DNA of 16,753 bases from JBMNTU01 sp050945895 (GCA_050945895.1 JBMNTU010000049.1:1-16753), one strand, 5' to 3'; positions 8,309 to 16,002 are shown, numbered from the stretch's first letter. The notes: generated by a model from the sequence alone, not told the origin. Program-made: numbers and translations.

Positions 8309-8397
8309 TGGACCGAAAAAACGCCCTGCGTTGTCAGCCTGAATTGTTGCAGGAGAGAAGGGGAAAGACTGCGCTGACAACAGTAATTCTATCCGGC
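8309..8397. other. Nested inverted repeats, possible structured RNA
   Basis: Three sets of complementary arms nest here: CCGGATA (8312-8318) with TATCCGG (8390-8396), GTTGTCAGC (8330-8338) with GCTGACAAC (8373-8381), and a small CCTG (8338-8341)/CAGG (8350-8353) hairpin inside. The 9-bp middle helix is perfect. No good ORF covers it on either strand. It could be a small RNA, a cis-acting structure or a relic. I could not match it to 6S, SRP, tmRNA or RNase P by eye. Confidence 0.3.
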
Positions 8398-8442
8398 AAA
8401 GAAAGCGGGAGGGGGTTTTTTGAGCAATTTTCCGCCAAATCA

Positions 8443-8471
8443 TTGACACCAAACCCAAATACCGTTATAAT
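8443..8471 (+). promoter_or_regulatory. Perfect consensus promoter of the tRNA operon
   Basis: TTGACA (8443-8448), 17 bases, TATAAT (8466-8471). Both hexamers match consensus fully. Transcription should start near 8478, about 43 bases before tRNA-Gly. It should drive both tRNAs through to the terminator at 8759. Confidence 0.9.
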
Positions 8472-8520
8472 AAAATCTGCGCTGCAAAGCGCATTTTTAC
8501 TGACTGACAGCAGTTCTTTT

Positions 8521-8595
8521 GCGGGAATAGCTCAGTGGTAGAGTGCCACCTTGCCAAGGTGGATGTCGCGGGTTCGAATCCCGTTTCCCGCTCCA
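8521..8595 (+). tRNA. tRNA-Gly (anticodon GCC)
   Basis: The acceptor arms GCGGGAA (8521-8527) and TTCCCGC (8585-8591) pair fully. The anticodon stem CCACC/GGTGG holds the loop TTGCCAA with GCC at 8553-8555. The T loop is TTCGAAT. The discriminator T (8592) is followed by an encoded CCA (8593-8595). It reads GGC and GGU codons. Confidence 0.97.
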
Positions 8596-8644
8596 GTTGG
8601 GGAAAACCCCAACCACCAGGTTTGCATGCCACAATTGCATGCAA
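8596..8644 (+). repeat. Two hairpins in the tRNA spacer
   Basis: GTTGGGG-AAAA-CCCCAAC (8596-8613) starts on the base right after the CCA of tRNA-Gly. A second inverted repeat pairs TTGCATGC (8622-8629) with GCATGCAA (8637-8644). They may guide processing of the two-tRNA transcript. The first has no T tract, so it is unlikely to end transcription. Confidence 0.6.
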
Positions 8645-8681
8645 GCATTATATAGGCCAATGCAAACGCATTGACCACCCC

Positions 8682-8755
8682 GGCGCCATAGCCAAGTGGT
8701 AAGGCAGAGGACTGCAAATCCTTCACCCCCGGTTCAAATCCGGGTGGCGCCTCCA
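8682..8755 (+). tRNA. tRNA-Cys (anticodon GCA)
   Basis: The acceptor arms GGCGCCA (8682-8688) and TGGCGCC (8745-8751) pair fully. The anticodon loop CTGCAAA has GCA at 8714-8716. The T arm is CCCGG-TTCAAAT-CCGGG, and CCA is encoded at 8753-8755. It lies 86 bases after tRNA-Gly in the same transcript. Confidence 0.97.
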
Positions 8756-8758
8756 ATC

Positions 8759-8795
8759 AAAACCCGCTCTATCAACGGAATAGAGCGGGTTTTTA
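8759..8795 (+). terminator. Terminator of the tRNA operon
   Basis: AAAACCCGCTCTAT (8759-8772) pairs perfectly with 8780-8793 around a 7-base loop. A T run (8790-8794) completes it. It starts four bases after tRNA-Cys. Confidence 0.92.
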
Positions 8796-8826
8796 GTTGG
8801 TTGCCATGTTAAAACATTTTTAAATC

Positions 8827-8847
8827 TGACCGCCATTTGACCGCCAT
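8827..8847. repeat. Short tandem repeat TGACCGCCAT
   Basis: TGACCGCCAT occurs at 8827-8836 and again at 8838-8847, an 11-base period. One minus-strand frame reads GGQMAVR here, a combination I loosely associate with integrase C-terminal tails next to tRNA genes. The frame is short and broken, so an integration scar is only a possibility. Confidence 0.35.
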
Positions 8848-8868
8848 AGGTTTTTGTCTTAAATGTAA

Positions 8869-9117
8869 GCTGCGTATCGGTCGCTTATGCTCTCAATCCG
8901 GCTTTATGGAGTATCACTGGGTGATGTGGCCGTGACATTTACGACAACGAATAGCGATGGAAAAGTGGTGAATATTTAGCAATATGCATTGCGCATGTAT
9001 GACGATATGCTGCCATTTATTGCATGATGGTTTCAGGAGTTGATGACAGAGAAATCAAAGCGGCCATACGCCGTTATTACGATTGAGGAAAACGGCGAAA
9101 TAATGATTGAAGGCTGA
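8869..9117 (+). pseudogene. Decayed small gene with two in-frame stops
   Basis: One plus-strand frame reads as continuous protein from about 8869 to the TGA at 9115-9117, about 82 codons, broken only by TAG (8977-8979) and TGA (9025-9027). The pieces are SIRLYGVSLGDVAVTFTTTN..., QYALRMYDDMLPFIA and WFQELMTEKSKRPYAVITIE.... Each stop is one C-to-T change from a sense codon (CAG or CGA). The composition is protein-like throughout, and a strong terminator follows at 9136. The likely start is ATG 8887 or one lost upstream; no ribosome binding site is clear. I do not recognise the family. The last piece could be read alone from ATG 9043 with AGGAG just ahead, but the spacing of 3 to 4 bases is too short. 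Confidence 0.55.
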
Positions 9118-9135
9118 TGCAAAGCTGCGATGAAG

Positions 9136-9174
9136 AAAAAAGACACTCGCTAAAATCAGACGAGTGTCTTTTTT
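9136..9174 (+). terminator. Strong terminator after the pseudogene
   Basis: A perfect 14-bp inverted repeat, 9136-9149 with 9161-9174, has an 11-base loop. The core is GACACTCG/CGAGTGTC and it ends in six Ts. The A run on the other side makes it usable in both directions. Its preservation suggests the decayed unit upstream was once transcribed. Confidence 0.88.
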
Positions 9175-9247
9175 GCGTATCATTAAAAACACATCTGCAA
9201 TTACGGCAGCTTGCAAAGCTAATGTGGATGTTGTATGGGATTTCTGC

Positions 9248-9273
9248 CGAAAGTCCCAATTTGACGACTTTCG
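9248..9273. promoter_or_regulatory. Palindromic operator-like site, copy A
   Basis: CGAAAGTC (9248-9255) and GACTTTCG (9266-9273) form perfect 8-bp arms around 10 bases. A near-identical element lies at 16003-16028: 22 of the 25 bases from CGAAAGTC through GACTTTC agree, including both arms. It lies about 117 bases upstream of the LRR surface-protein ATG and 36 bases before a TATAAC element. It is probably a regulator site rather than a terminator, because no T tract follows on either strand. Confidence 0.5.
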
Positions 9274-9306
9274 CGCAAAACGCATGCAATATAGTATATA
9301 GTGTAT

Positions 9307-9314
9307 GGTATAAC
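9307..9314 (+). promoter_or_regulatory. Possible extended -10 for the surface-protein gene
   Basis: TATAAC (9309-9314) carries an extended -10 G/T-G context (ATGG just before it). No acceptable -35 lies 16-18 bases upstream, which is typical of activator-dependent promoters. The palindrome at 9248-9273 ends 35 bases upstream of the hexamer and could hold the activator. The 9175-9389 gap holds no gene. Confidence 0.4.
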
Positions 9315-9389
9315 AAAGCAATTATTGCAGAAAACGAGGATTTCTGTTTTGTTTCAGTATGAGGAAAAACAGAGGAAGGAGCAGAAAGC

Positions 9390-12300
9390 ATGAGAAAAAG
9401 AACACACGGGGGGGCATTGAGAAAGACCCCGAAAAGGATTTTATGTATTATGATCGCGCTGGTGCTGGTTGTGACGCTTGTGCCGCTCTCCGCACTGGCG
9501 GATGGAGAACAAGCGCAGACCGTATGCAGCCATCCCGAATGTGCAGAGGGGGACATTTGTACGCTTATCGAAACGCAACCCCTGTGCTTGCACCCGGAAT
9601 GCGCCGGAGCAGACGCCTGCACACTGAATCAAGCGCCTTTGGAAAACATGGAGCAAAGCGCAGCGGTTAATGTTGTCGTTACAGCATTTGCGCCTTTGCA
9701 AACAGAATATACCGTGGCCATTGGCGAGGAGCCCAAACTGCCAACCAAGCTGGCCGCAACGGACGCAAGTGGAACTGACATAGAAATAGGCGTCGTCTGG
9801 TCTTGCGAAGCGTTTGACAGCAGCGTTGCCAAAAGCTATACGTTTACCGCTGCATTGCCGGATGGGTATACAGCCGCGCCTGACGTGGCGCTGCCGCAAA
9901 TTGCAGTGACCGTAAAGGAAGCGAAAGACGCATCCGAAGAAGATAAAAAAGACACGCCCGGCGATAAAAAGGGCGCCAAAACCGTAACGGCCATAACGCC
10001 GCTGGAAGAAGACGCGCTGCGCGTAGAGGTTCCATTTGGCACGCCCGAAGAAGAAATTGGACTGCCGCAGACGCTTGCCGGCAGCATTGCGCAGGCGGAG
10101 GGCGACCCCATAGACGAGGACATCCCCGTGGTGTGGACATGCGAAGATTACGACGCCGAGCTGGCGGGCGAGTATGTATTCTCCGCCGCGCTTGCGAAGG
10201 GCTATGCCGCTGGCGACGCGCTTGTTTTGCCGCAAATTACCGTAATAATAAAAGAAGCCGAAATGGCGACCATGGCGATTGACGGGTATGCCGAAAGCGA
10301 CGTGGCCGCAATCAACAAGCTGATCACGGACAACAACCTGGGCGCGTTTGGCTGGAAGGTCAACGAGCCAAGCGTTTGGGCCATGTACGGGCTCATCGAC
10401 ACCGGTAGCTCGTCTGCGCCAGACCTAAGGGTACAGAAGCTCACGGTTGAGGGCGATCTTTCTTCGTATCTCAGTCTTACGGGAAATGTGGACCTCAGCG
10501 CGCTTACGGCGCTGCAACATGTGGATATCAAGAACCATCGGGAACTGAATTCTGTCAATCTGTCCGGAAACATCCCCAACCTAACTTCCGTCAACCTTGA
10601 TAGATGCTTCTCGATGACCAACCTTACGCTGCCAAACGCGCCGGCAAACCTGGAAATCCTTTCGGTATCGGATAGTAAACTGACGTCACTAAACGTAACG
10701 GCATACACCAAACTGACTAGTCTAAATTGCCGTGTCAACGAGATTACGTCGCTAAACGTATCTGGCCTGAACGCGCTGACCCGGCTGGATTGCGACAGTG
10801 GCCAACTGGCCTCGCTGACGCTGGGCACGGTTCCTAGTCTGAAGATTCTATATTGCAGCGACAACAAGCTGACGTCGCTTGACGTTTCGGGGGCGAGCAC
10901 GCTTGATACCCTTGCCTGTGCTGAAAACCAGCTGACGTCACTCAATGTATCCGGCCTGACGTCGCTTCGCAGTATTGACTGTAAAGAAAACCAACTGACG
11001 ACCATCACCGGGTTAAATACTCTTTCCGCTTTGAGAACGCTTGATTTCAGCGGCAATAAACTGACGACGCTCAGCTTAGGCGGCCTTGGTGCCATTCGTG
11101 AGATTAACTGCGCGAACAACGCGTTCACCTCGCTTAGCCTGACCGGCCCGTCCACGCTGACAACTCTCAACTGCAGCAACAACGAAAATCTGGCGTCGCT
11201 TACCCTGTCAAACCTTGCAAGCATCACGAACTTAAACTGCGACAATCCGCTTTTGACAAGTGTAGATTTTTCCGTGCTGCCCGCGCTGGCGCAGCTTACC
11301 TTTGGTGGAACCAAAAACATGGAAACATTGACGCTTACGGGTATGAACAGCCTGACCACGCTAAATACAAAGAACAATGCCAGCCTTCATACGCTGACGC
11401 TTACCAATATGCCCGTCCTGGAGGAAGTTGATTGCGGCGAAAACGAAAAACTGGCGACGCTTAGCCTGACAAACGTTCCGGCAATCACCAAGCTGGACTG
11501 CATGGAAAACGCCGCCTTAACGGCGCTGAATCTGACGTCGCTGAGCAACCTTAAAACCCTGAATATTATGGATACGGGCATCTCGTCGCTAAACCTTAGC
11601 AGCCTGACCAAACTTGAAATGTTCTATTGCAGCGGTGCGCCGCTCACCAATGCCAGCCTGAATTTATCGGGGCTGACAAAACTGGAAACTCTGGCTGTTT
11701 CGGGCACAAAAATAACGGGGACATATAACCCCGGAAGCCTTCCCAGTTTGAAAATGCTTTTTTGCTCCGAAACAGACATCACAGGGCTAGATCTCAGAGG
11801 CTGCCCGGCGCTTTCCATGCTGCATATTAACTTAACGCCCAACCTGCCTATGTCCGGCATTACCTTTAACGACGCGTCGGCCATCACCTTTTTGGACTGT
11901 AACGAAAAAGGGCTTACCGGCACGTTGGACGCAAGTATTTTCCCAAATTTGAAAGAACTGAGGGCTTGGAAAAACAACCTTTCCGCAATCAATACCACTG
12001 GGCTTGTCGTATTGGAAAACTTAGACTGCAGCGAAAACAACATAACATCGCTCGACCTCCGGACTAACGCCGCGCTGTCCGATTTGCAAGCATATGACAA
12101 CAAACTCACAGAGCTATATGTTAGCGGCCTTGCCAACCTGGATTTCATAATGTGCGACAACAATAATCTGACAAGCATCGACTTCACTGGCTGCACACAT
12201 CAACTTCTGAGGATTTCGGCCGAGAACAACAAACTGGCCGAGATAAAAACCCCTGCCGGAAATACGCTGCGCATACTGCCCGCCGCGGAAGGGTATGGAA

Positions 12301-13229
12301 TCTTCAATTTCTTTTCCGTCTCAGATGGAGGATATGCCGAAATACAGGGCATTGCAAACGACCCGTCCAGCAATGGACTGAGCCGCTGGATTATGAGCAC
12401 CCCGGTGACGTTTATAGACGATACGACAGACCAATCGGCCATAGCGCGTTTTCTGTACCCGGTGGGCGACCTTATCATTACGCCCGAATTTTCGGCGGCG
12501 CGGGTCAACGGCGTAAAAGTGCTGCCCGAAACGGTGGCTGTGGAGCGCGGCAAAACGCAGCAGTTCACTGCCGAGGTGGATGCAGAGGGCGTGGCCAGCA
12601 AGGATGTGACATGGAGCGTGGAAAGCGCCGTATCGCACATCGATGGGCAGGGCCTGCTGACCGTCTCTGAATATGAAGGGCAGAGCGTGTTGACTGTAAA
12701 AGCCACTTCCGTGCACGACACAACAAAAGTGGGCACGGCCTACGTGACGGTTACGGGCGACGCACCCGAGGAATTTAATGTATTGCAGCACTTTACGGAA
12801 TATAACGGCGACAAAAAGAGCCGGACTGCCACGATAGACGCCACCCACTGGAATTTTGCCGGGTTGTTCCTTGAGGGCAATAAAGTGCCGGACGACGCCA
12901 TAACGGTAGTAAAAGGCAGCACGGTCATTACGCTTTCGGGTGATTACCTGCATTCCTTGCCAAACGGCAATCATACATTCACCGCGCAGTACCGCAACGG
13001 TTTTTCAAGGCTACCGCTTACCGTAAACAAGCCGGCTGATCCGGTTAACCCGGTTAACCCGGTTAACCCAAACCCGCCGGGCGGCGGAACGACGGCAACA
13101 ACCGCGGCTGTATCTCCCCGAACAGGCGACAGCGCAAGCCTGGGCCTTTGGACTTGCCTGCTGCTCATTGCGGGCGCGGCTGCTTTGGCAATGCTGATCT
13201 ACAGTAAAAAGCAAAAAGCAATGAAATAG
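9390..13229 (+). CDS. Leucine-rich-repeat surface protein with sortase-type tail
   Basis: A 1279-residue exported protein. A basic N-terminus and a hydrophobic core (about 17-35) end in SALA before DGEQ, a likely signal peptidase site after residue 37. Two cysteine repeats, C-x-H-P-E-C-x5-C (Cys46-57 and Cys66-77), lie exactly 20 residues apart. Two Ig-like domains (about 92-177 and 198-290) share a VVW-(S/T)-CE core. About 600 residues of leucine-rich repeats (350-955) follow, with about 21-residue units of the LTSLNVSGLxxLxxLxCxxN type. Then come a cap, a Big_2-like domain (about 1038-1120) with VTWSV, and another Ig-like domain (about 1125-1208). The linker has three PVN repeats. The end has SPRTG at 1242-1246, a helix (about 1250-1271) and the basic tail KKQKAMK. 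SPxTG motifs resemble those of class B sortases in clostridia. The start has AGGAAGGAG (9373-9381). A role in adhesion or ligand binding is inference. Confidence 0.93.
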   Translation: MRKRTHGGALRKTPKRILCIMIALVLVVTLVPLSALADGEQAQTVCSHPECAEGDICTLIETQPLCLHPECAGADACTLNQAPLENMEQSAAVNVVVTAFAPLQTEYTVAIGEEPKLPTKLAATDASGTDIEIGVVWSCEAFDSSVAKSYTFTAALPDGYTAAPDVALPQIAVTVKEAKDASEEDKKDTPGDKKGAKTVTAITPLEEDALRVEVPFGTPEEEIGLPQTLAGSIAQAEGDPIDEDIPVVWTCEDYDAELAGEYVFSAALAKGYAAGDALVLPQITVIIKEAEMATMAIDGYAESDVAAINKLITDNNLGAFGWKVNEPSVWAMYGLIDTGSSSAPDLRVQKLTVEGDLSSYLSLTGNVDLSALTALQHVDIKNHRELNSVNLSGNIPNLTSVNLDRCFSMTNLTLPNAPANLEILSVSDSKLTSLNVTAYTKLTSLNCRVNEITSLNVSGLNALTRLDCDSGQLASLTLGTVPSLKILYCSDNKLTSLDVSGASTLDTLACAENQLTSLNVSGLTSLRSIDCKENQLTTITGLNTLSALRTLDFSGNKLTTLSLGGLGAIREINCANNAFTSLSLTGPSTLTTLNCSNNENLASLTLSNLASITNLNCDNPLLTSVDFSVLPALAQLTFGGTKNMETLTLTGMNSLTTLNTKNNASLHTLTLTNMPVLEEVDCGENEKLATLSLTNVPAITKLDCMENAALTALNLTSLSNLKTLNIMDTGISSLNLSSLTKLEMFYCSGAPLTNASLNLSGLTKLETLAVSGTKITGTYNPGSLPSLKMLFCSETDITGLDLRGCPALSMLHINLTPNLPMSGITFNDASAITFLDCNEKGLTGTLDASIFPNLKELRAWKNNLSAINTTGLVVLENLDCSENNITSLDLRTNAALSDLQAYDNKLTELYVSGLANLDFIMCDNNNLTSIDFTGCTHQLLRISAENNKLAEIKTPAGNTLRILPAAEGYGIFNFFSVSDGGYAEIQGIANDPSSNGLSRWIMSTPVTFIDDTTDQSAIARFLYPVGDLIITPEFSAARVNGVKVLPETVAVERGKTQQFTAEVDAEGVASKDVTWSVESAVSHIDGQGLLTVSEYEGQSVLTVKATSVHDTTKVGTAYVTVTGDAPEEFNVLQHFTEYNGDKKSRTATIDATHWNFAGLFLEGNKVPDDAITVVKGSTVITLSGDYLHSLPNGNHTFTAQYRNGFSRLPLTVNKPADPVNPVNPVNPNPPGGGTTATTAAVSPRTGDSASLGLWTCLLLIAGAAALAMLIYSKKQKAMK
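13041..13067 (+). repeat. Three 9-bp repeats encoding PVN
   Basis: CCGGTTAAC is repeated three times in tandem within the Pro-rich linker before the sortase motif. The nucleotide units are identical, so copy number could vary by slippage in steps of three residues and change linker length. Confidence 0.85.
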
Positions 13230-13239
13230 ACACATTTTT

Positions 13240-13271
13240 AAAGAGCGCCGTAAAGCATTGCGGCGCTCTTT
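13240..13271 (+). terminator. Weak terminator or attenuator after the surface-protein gene
   Basis: AAAGAGCGCCG (13240-13250) and CGGCGCTCTTT (13261-13271) pair perfectly over 11 bp with a 10-base loop. The T run is only three bases, so it may stop transcription only partly and allow read-through into the two-component genes. Confidence 0.6.
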
Positions 13272-13283
13272 GCTTGCCGCTGC

Positions 13284-13312
13284 TTGACAAAGCGCCGGCA
13301 AAGCCGCATCAT
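13284..13312 (+). promoter_or_regulatory. Possible promoter of the two-component genes
   Basis: A perfect TTGACA (13284-13289) is followed by 17 bases and CATCAT (13307-13312, 4 of 6). The start would be near 13319, about 18 bases before the kinase ATG. Confidence 0.45.
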
Positions 13313-13336
13313 AAGCATATAAACTGGGTGAAAATA

Positions 13337-15310
13337 ATGAATCATTCGATTGAAAAAAACGACTGGAAGCAAAACTGGATTGTGCTGATTATTCTGCCGA
13401 TCATTGTGGTTACGTGTTTTTGGATATGGTATGTGCGCGTAGACACGGTGGACGAAGTTCGGGTTGTATCGGAAACGCCCGATTGGTACCTCGAGGGCTA
13501 CGATTTTGATGAAGTGTACGTATGGACGCGTGGCAGCATTGCGGAATATGTGCCCGAACAACTTTTAACGCCGGCGGAGTTTGAACAAGCCGACTACATT
13601 ACAGGCAAGCCCAAAAACGCGGCGCAATACCTGACGGCCCGCTTTCGGCTGCATGTGCCGGATGGCAGGGTATATACGCTGGCCTCCGACAGCGTGGATT
13701 TTGCCGACCGCATTTTTATCAACGGACAGCTGTACCAGGAAGTCGGGCGGCCCGCACAAAACCGCGAAGAGATGGTGCCCAGCAAACGCCAGGTTCATTT
13801 TACCGTACTGCCGGAAAACGGCGTTATCGAGATTGTGCAGCAGATTTCCAATTTTGTGCACCGCGACGGCGGCAATCCGGTGGGCTTTCGTATTGGTTCG
13901 CCCGAAACGGCAGGGCGGTACTACGACCGCACCACCAGCATGGCGGCGCTTGTTATGGGTGCGTGCCTGCTGCTCTTTTTGGTGCACCTTGCGCTATACC
14001 TGATGCAGCGCAGCTATAAAGCCAATCTGTTTTTCTCGCTTTTCTGCCTGGTTTGGTTTTTCCGCACAGCGGTGACCGGTGAAAAAATGCTGACCATCCT
14101 GTATCCGGATATATCGTGGGAGCTCACGTTCCATATCGAGTATATGGCAATGCCGCTGGCCTGTCTTTTTATCACGCTGGCGGTGGATTCTATGATGCCC
14201 GGGCTGCTGCAAAAATGGGCCCGCAGGGTTATCATCATTGTAGAGACGGGCTTTACGCTGCTTTTCGCTTTTGCGGATACGCTGTTTATGTCGAACGTGC
14301 TAATCGTTTCCCACGCGGCGATTGTCATGGTGGCGGTTTATGTAATTATCCGTTTTATCATGCAGCTCCGCGTGCGGCGGGATACAGAGCATATCATTTT
14401 CTTTGCCGCGATGCTCGTTTTTGTGTACATTGCGGTACGGGAAATGCTTATGCACAACAGGATATCCATATTCCCCACGGTTCCGGGCGGAATGATGGAT
14501 TTTGGCATACTGGTGTTTATACTGTTCCAAATGGTGGCCGCGTTTTACGGCACCATGCGCGAGGTACGGCAGGCGCGTGAACGCGAACGGCAAATTGCTG
14601 CGGAAAAAGATTCGCTCGAACATGCGCACCAGATGAAGCAGGAGCTGATGGCAAACCTGACACACGAGATGCGCACACCGCTCACTGTTATGTCCACCTA
14701 CGCGCAGCTTGCGGTTCGGGAACTGAAAAAAGAGGGCTTCGACAGCCGGACAACGGAAGACCTCGACACCATCAACCAGGAAGCAAAACGTCTGGCTGAA
14801 ATGGCATCCGGCGTGCTTGATGTATTTAGGGAACAAACCACTGCCACCGCCAACTCGTCCGCGCCCATTGCAGGCATTGTCAGCCAAACGGCACGGCTGT
14901 ATACGCCCATTGCAAAAAAGCAGAAGAACACTATAACCATAGACCTGCCCGAAGACTTGCCGTTGGCAAGGGGAAGCGCGGACGGCTGTACGCAGGTCAT
15001 GTGGAATATACTGGCAAATGCCAATGCGCATACGGAAAACGGACAGATTTCCATTACGGCAAAATCGGATGGGCAGACGATAAGCGTCACCATTACGGAT
15101 ACGGGCAGCGGCATCGACCCCGTGCTGCTGCCGCAGGTGCTGGAGCGCAATGTAAAGGGCGAAGAAGGCGGCGCGGGGCTGGGGCTTTCTATTTCCCGGG
15201 AGATCATGCAAAGCTGCGGGGGCAATATTGAAATCCAAAGCGAACAAGGCAAGGGAACTGCCGTGACGCTTACCTTCCAAATTTTCCGCGCGGAGGACAA
15301 AAATGACTGA
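13337..15310 (+). CDS. 7TMR-DISM-type sensor histidine kinase
   Basis: A 657-residue membrane kinase. A first helix (about 15-33) leads to an outside domain of about 160 residues (34-195), beta-rich and like the jelly-roll sensors of 7TMR-DISM proteins. A seven-helix segment (about 199-410), a charged linker (412-440, with RERERQIAAEKDSLE) and the kinase follow. The HisKA box LTHEMRTPLTV has its His at 443. The N-box is near 557 (WNILANANAH). G1 is DTGSGID and G2 is GGAGLGLSIS. ATG 13337 is chosen because GGGTGA (13326-13331) lies just upstream; the frame opens at a TTG 63 bases earlier. The response regulator overlaps it by 8 bases, so the two are translationally coupled. The ligand is unknown; surface glycans or peptides are possible, given the family. 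Confidence 0.9.
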   Translation: MNHSIEKNDWKQNWIVLIILPIIVVTCFWIWYVRVDTVDEVRVVSETPDWYLEGYDFDEVYVWTRGSIAEYVPEQLLTPAEFEQADYITGKPKNAAQYLTARFRLHVPDGRVYTLASDSVDFADRIFINGQLYQEVGRPAQNREEMVPSKRQVHFTVLPENGVIEIVQQISNFVHRDGGNPVGFRIGSPETAGRYYDRTTSMAALVMGACLLLFLVHLALYLMQRSYKANLFFSLFCLVWFFRTAVTGEKMLTILYPDISWELTFHIEYMAMPLACLFITLAVDSMMPGLLQKWARRVIIIVETGFTLLFAFADTLFMSNVLIVSHAAIVMVAVYVIIRFIMQLRVRRDTEHIIFFAAMLVFVYIAVREMLMHNRISIFPTVPGGMMDFGILVFILFQMVAAFYGTMREVRQARERERQIAAEKDSLEHAHQMKQELMANLTHEMRTPLTVMSTYAQLAVRELKKEGFDSRTTEDLDTINQEAKRLAEMASGVLDVFREQTTATANSSAPIAGIVSQTARLYTPIAKKQKNTITIDLPEDLPLARGSADGCTQVMWNILANANAHTENGQISITAKSDGQTISVTITDTGSGIDPVLLPQVLERNVKGEEGGAGLGLSISREIMQSCGGNIEIQSEQGKGTAVTLTFQIFRAEDKND

Positions 15311-15998
15311 CAAAAAAGCTGTGGTACTTTTGGTGGAGGACAATATAAAAATACTGGACGCCAATGAGCGCGTGTTTCTTTCGGAGGGGTATGAAGTTGC
15401 TACGGCAACAAGCCTTGCGCAGGCGCGCGCAGCGTTGGAAAAAGTCCATCCAGATGTGATTGTGCTCGATATTATGCTGCCCGACGGCAGCGGGCTTGAT
15501 TATATCGCGGAAATCCGTCAAAAAACAACGGCGCCTGTTCTGTTGCTAACGGCGCTGGGCGATAAGGACGACCTCCTTTATGGGCTGCGGGCGGGCGGCG
15601 ACGATTATATTGCCAAGCCGTATGATATTGATGAGCTGGTCGCGCGCGCCGGTGCGGCCATACGGCGGGATAGGATGATCCGGCGTGCACCTGCGCAGGC
15701 ATATGAACGGGGCCCGCTCAGGATGGATACGATATCCGGCCAGGCTTTTTTGTCCGGGGAAGATATGCTTCTCACCCAAAAGGAATTTGCCCTGCTCTTG
15801 CTGATGGCGCAAAACAGCGGGCGGATGATTCCGGCGGAGGAGCTTTATGAATGCGTATGGAACCAGCCCATGGCGGGCAACGATCATTCGGTGAAAAACG
15901 CTATCTACCGTCTACGCAAAAAACTTGCGGGCAGCGGACTTTCCATCCGGGCGGAACGCGGCGCGGGATATTGCTTCGAAAACCCGGCAAATAAATAA
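15303..15998 (+). CDS. OmpR/PhoB-family response regulator
   Basis: A 231-residue regulator. The receiver (1-118) has VEDN acidic residues at the N-terminus, the phosphoacceptor Asp56 in VLDIMLPDGSG, Thr83 and Lys105 in AKPYDID. The winged-helix domain (about 135-228) has LTQKEFALLLLMAQNSG, VWNQ and a recognition helix in NDHSVKNAIYRLRKKL, and ends AERGAGYCFE. All parts are present at normal length. The start has GGAGG (15292-15296) and overlaps the end of the kinase gene by 8 bases. It is the cognate regulator of the kinase. The upstream surface-protein gene is a plausible target but is unproved. Confidence 0.95.
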   Translation: MTDKKAVVLLVEDNIKILDANERVFLSEGYEVATATSLAQARAALEKVHPDVIVLDIMLPDGSGLDYIAEIRQKTTAPVLLLTALGDKDDLLYGLRAGGDDYIAKPYDIDELVARAGAAIRRDRMIRRAPAQAYERGPLRMDTISGQAFLSGEDMLLTQKEFALLLLMAQNSGRMIPAEELYECVWNQPMAGNDHSVKNAIYRLRKKLAGSGLSIRAERGAGYCFENPANK

Positions 15999-16002
15999 CC
16001 GG

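Noticed and set aside
8977..9027. Recoding of TAG and TGA (pyrrolysine or selenocysteine) in the decayed frame
   Set aside because: Two different stop codons would need two recoding systems in one short gene, no SECIS-like hairpin was seen right after TGA, and each stop is one transition from a sense codon.
10202..11377. 391-codon open frame on the minus strand inside the LRR gene
   Set aside because: It lies antisense to a repeat-coding region whose regular codon pattern keeps the opposite frame open. The translation is Ser/Val-rich with repeated FSDVS-like blocks that mirror the LRR units, and no ribosome binding site is seen.
14300..15364. 354-codon minus-strand frame opposite the sensor kinase
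   Set aside because: It is antisense to the kinase, whose motifs are complete, and it is rich in Cys/His/Arg without recognisable domains.
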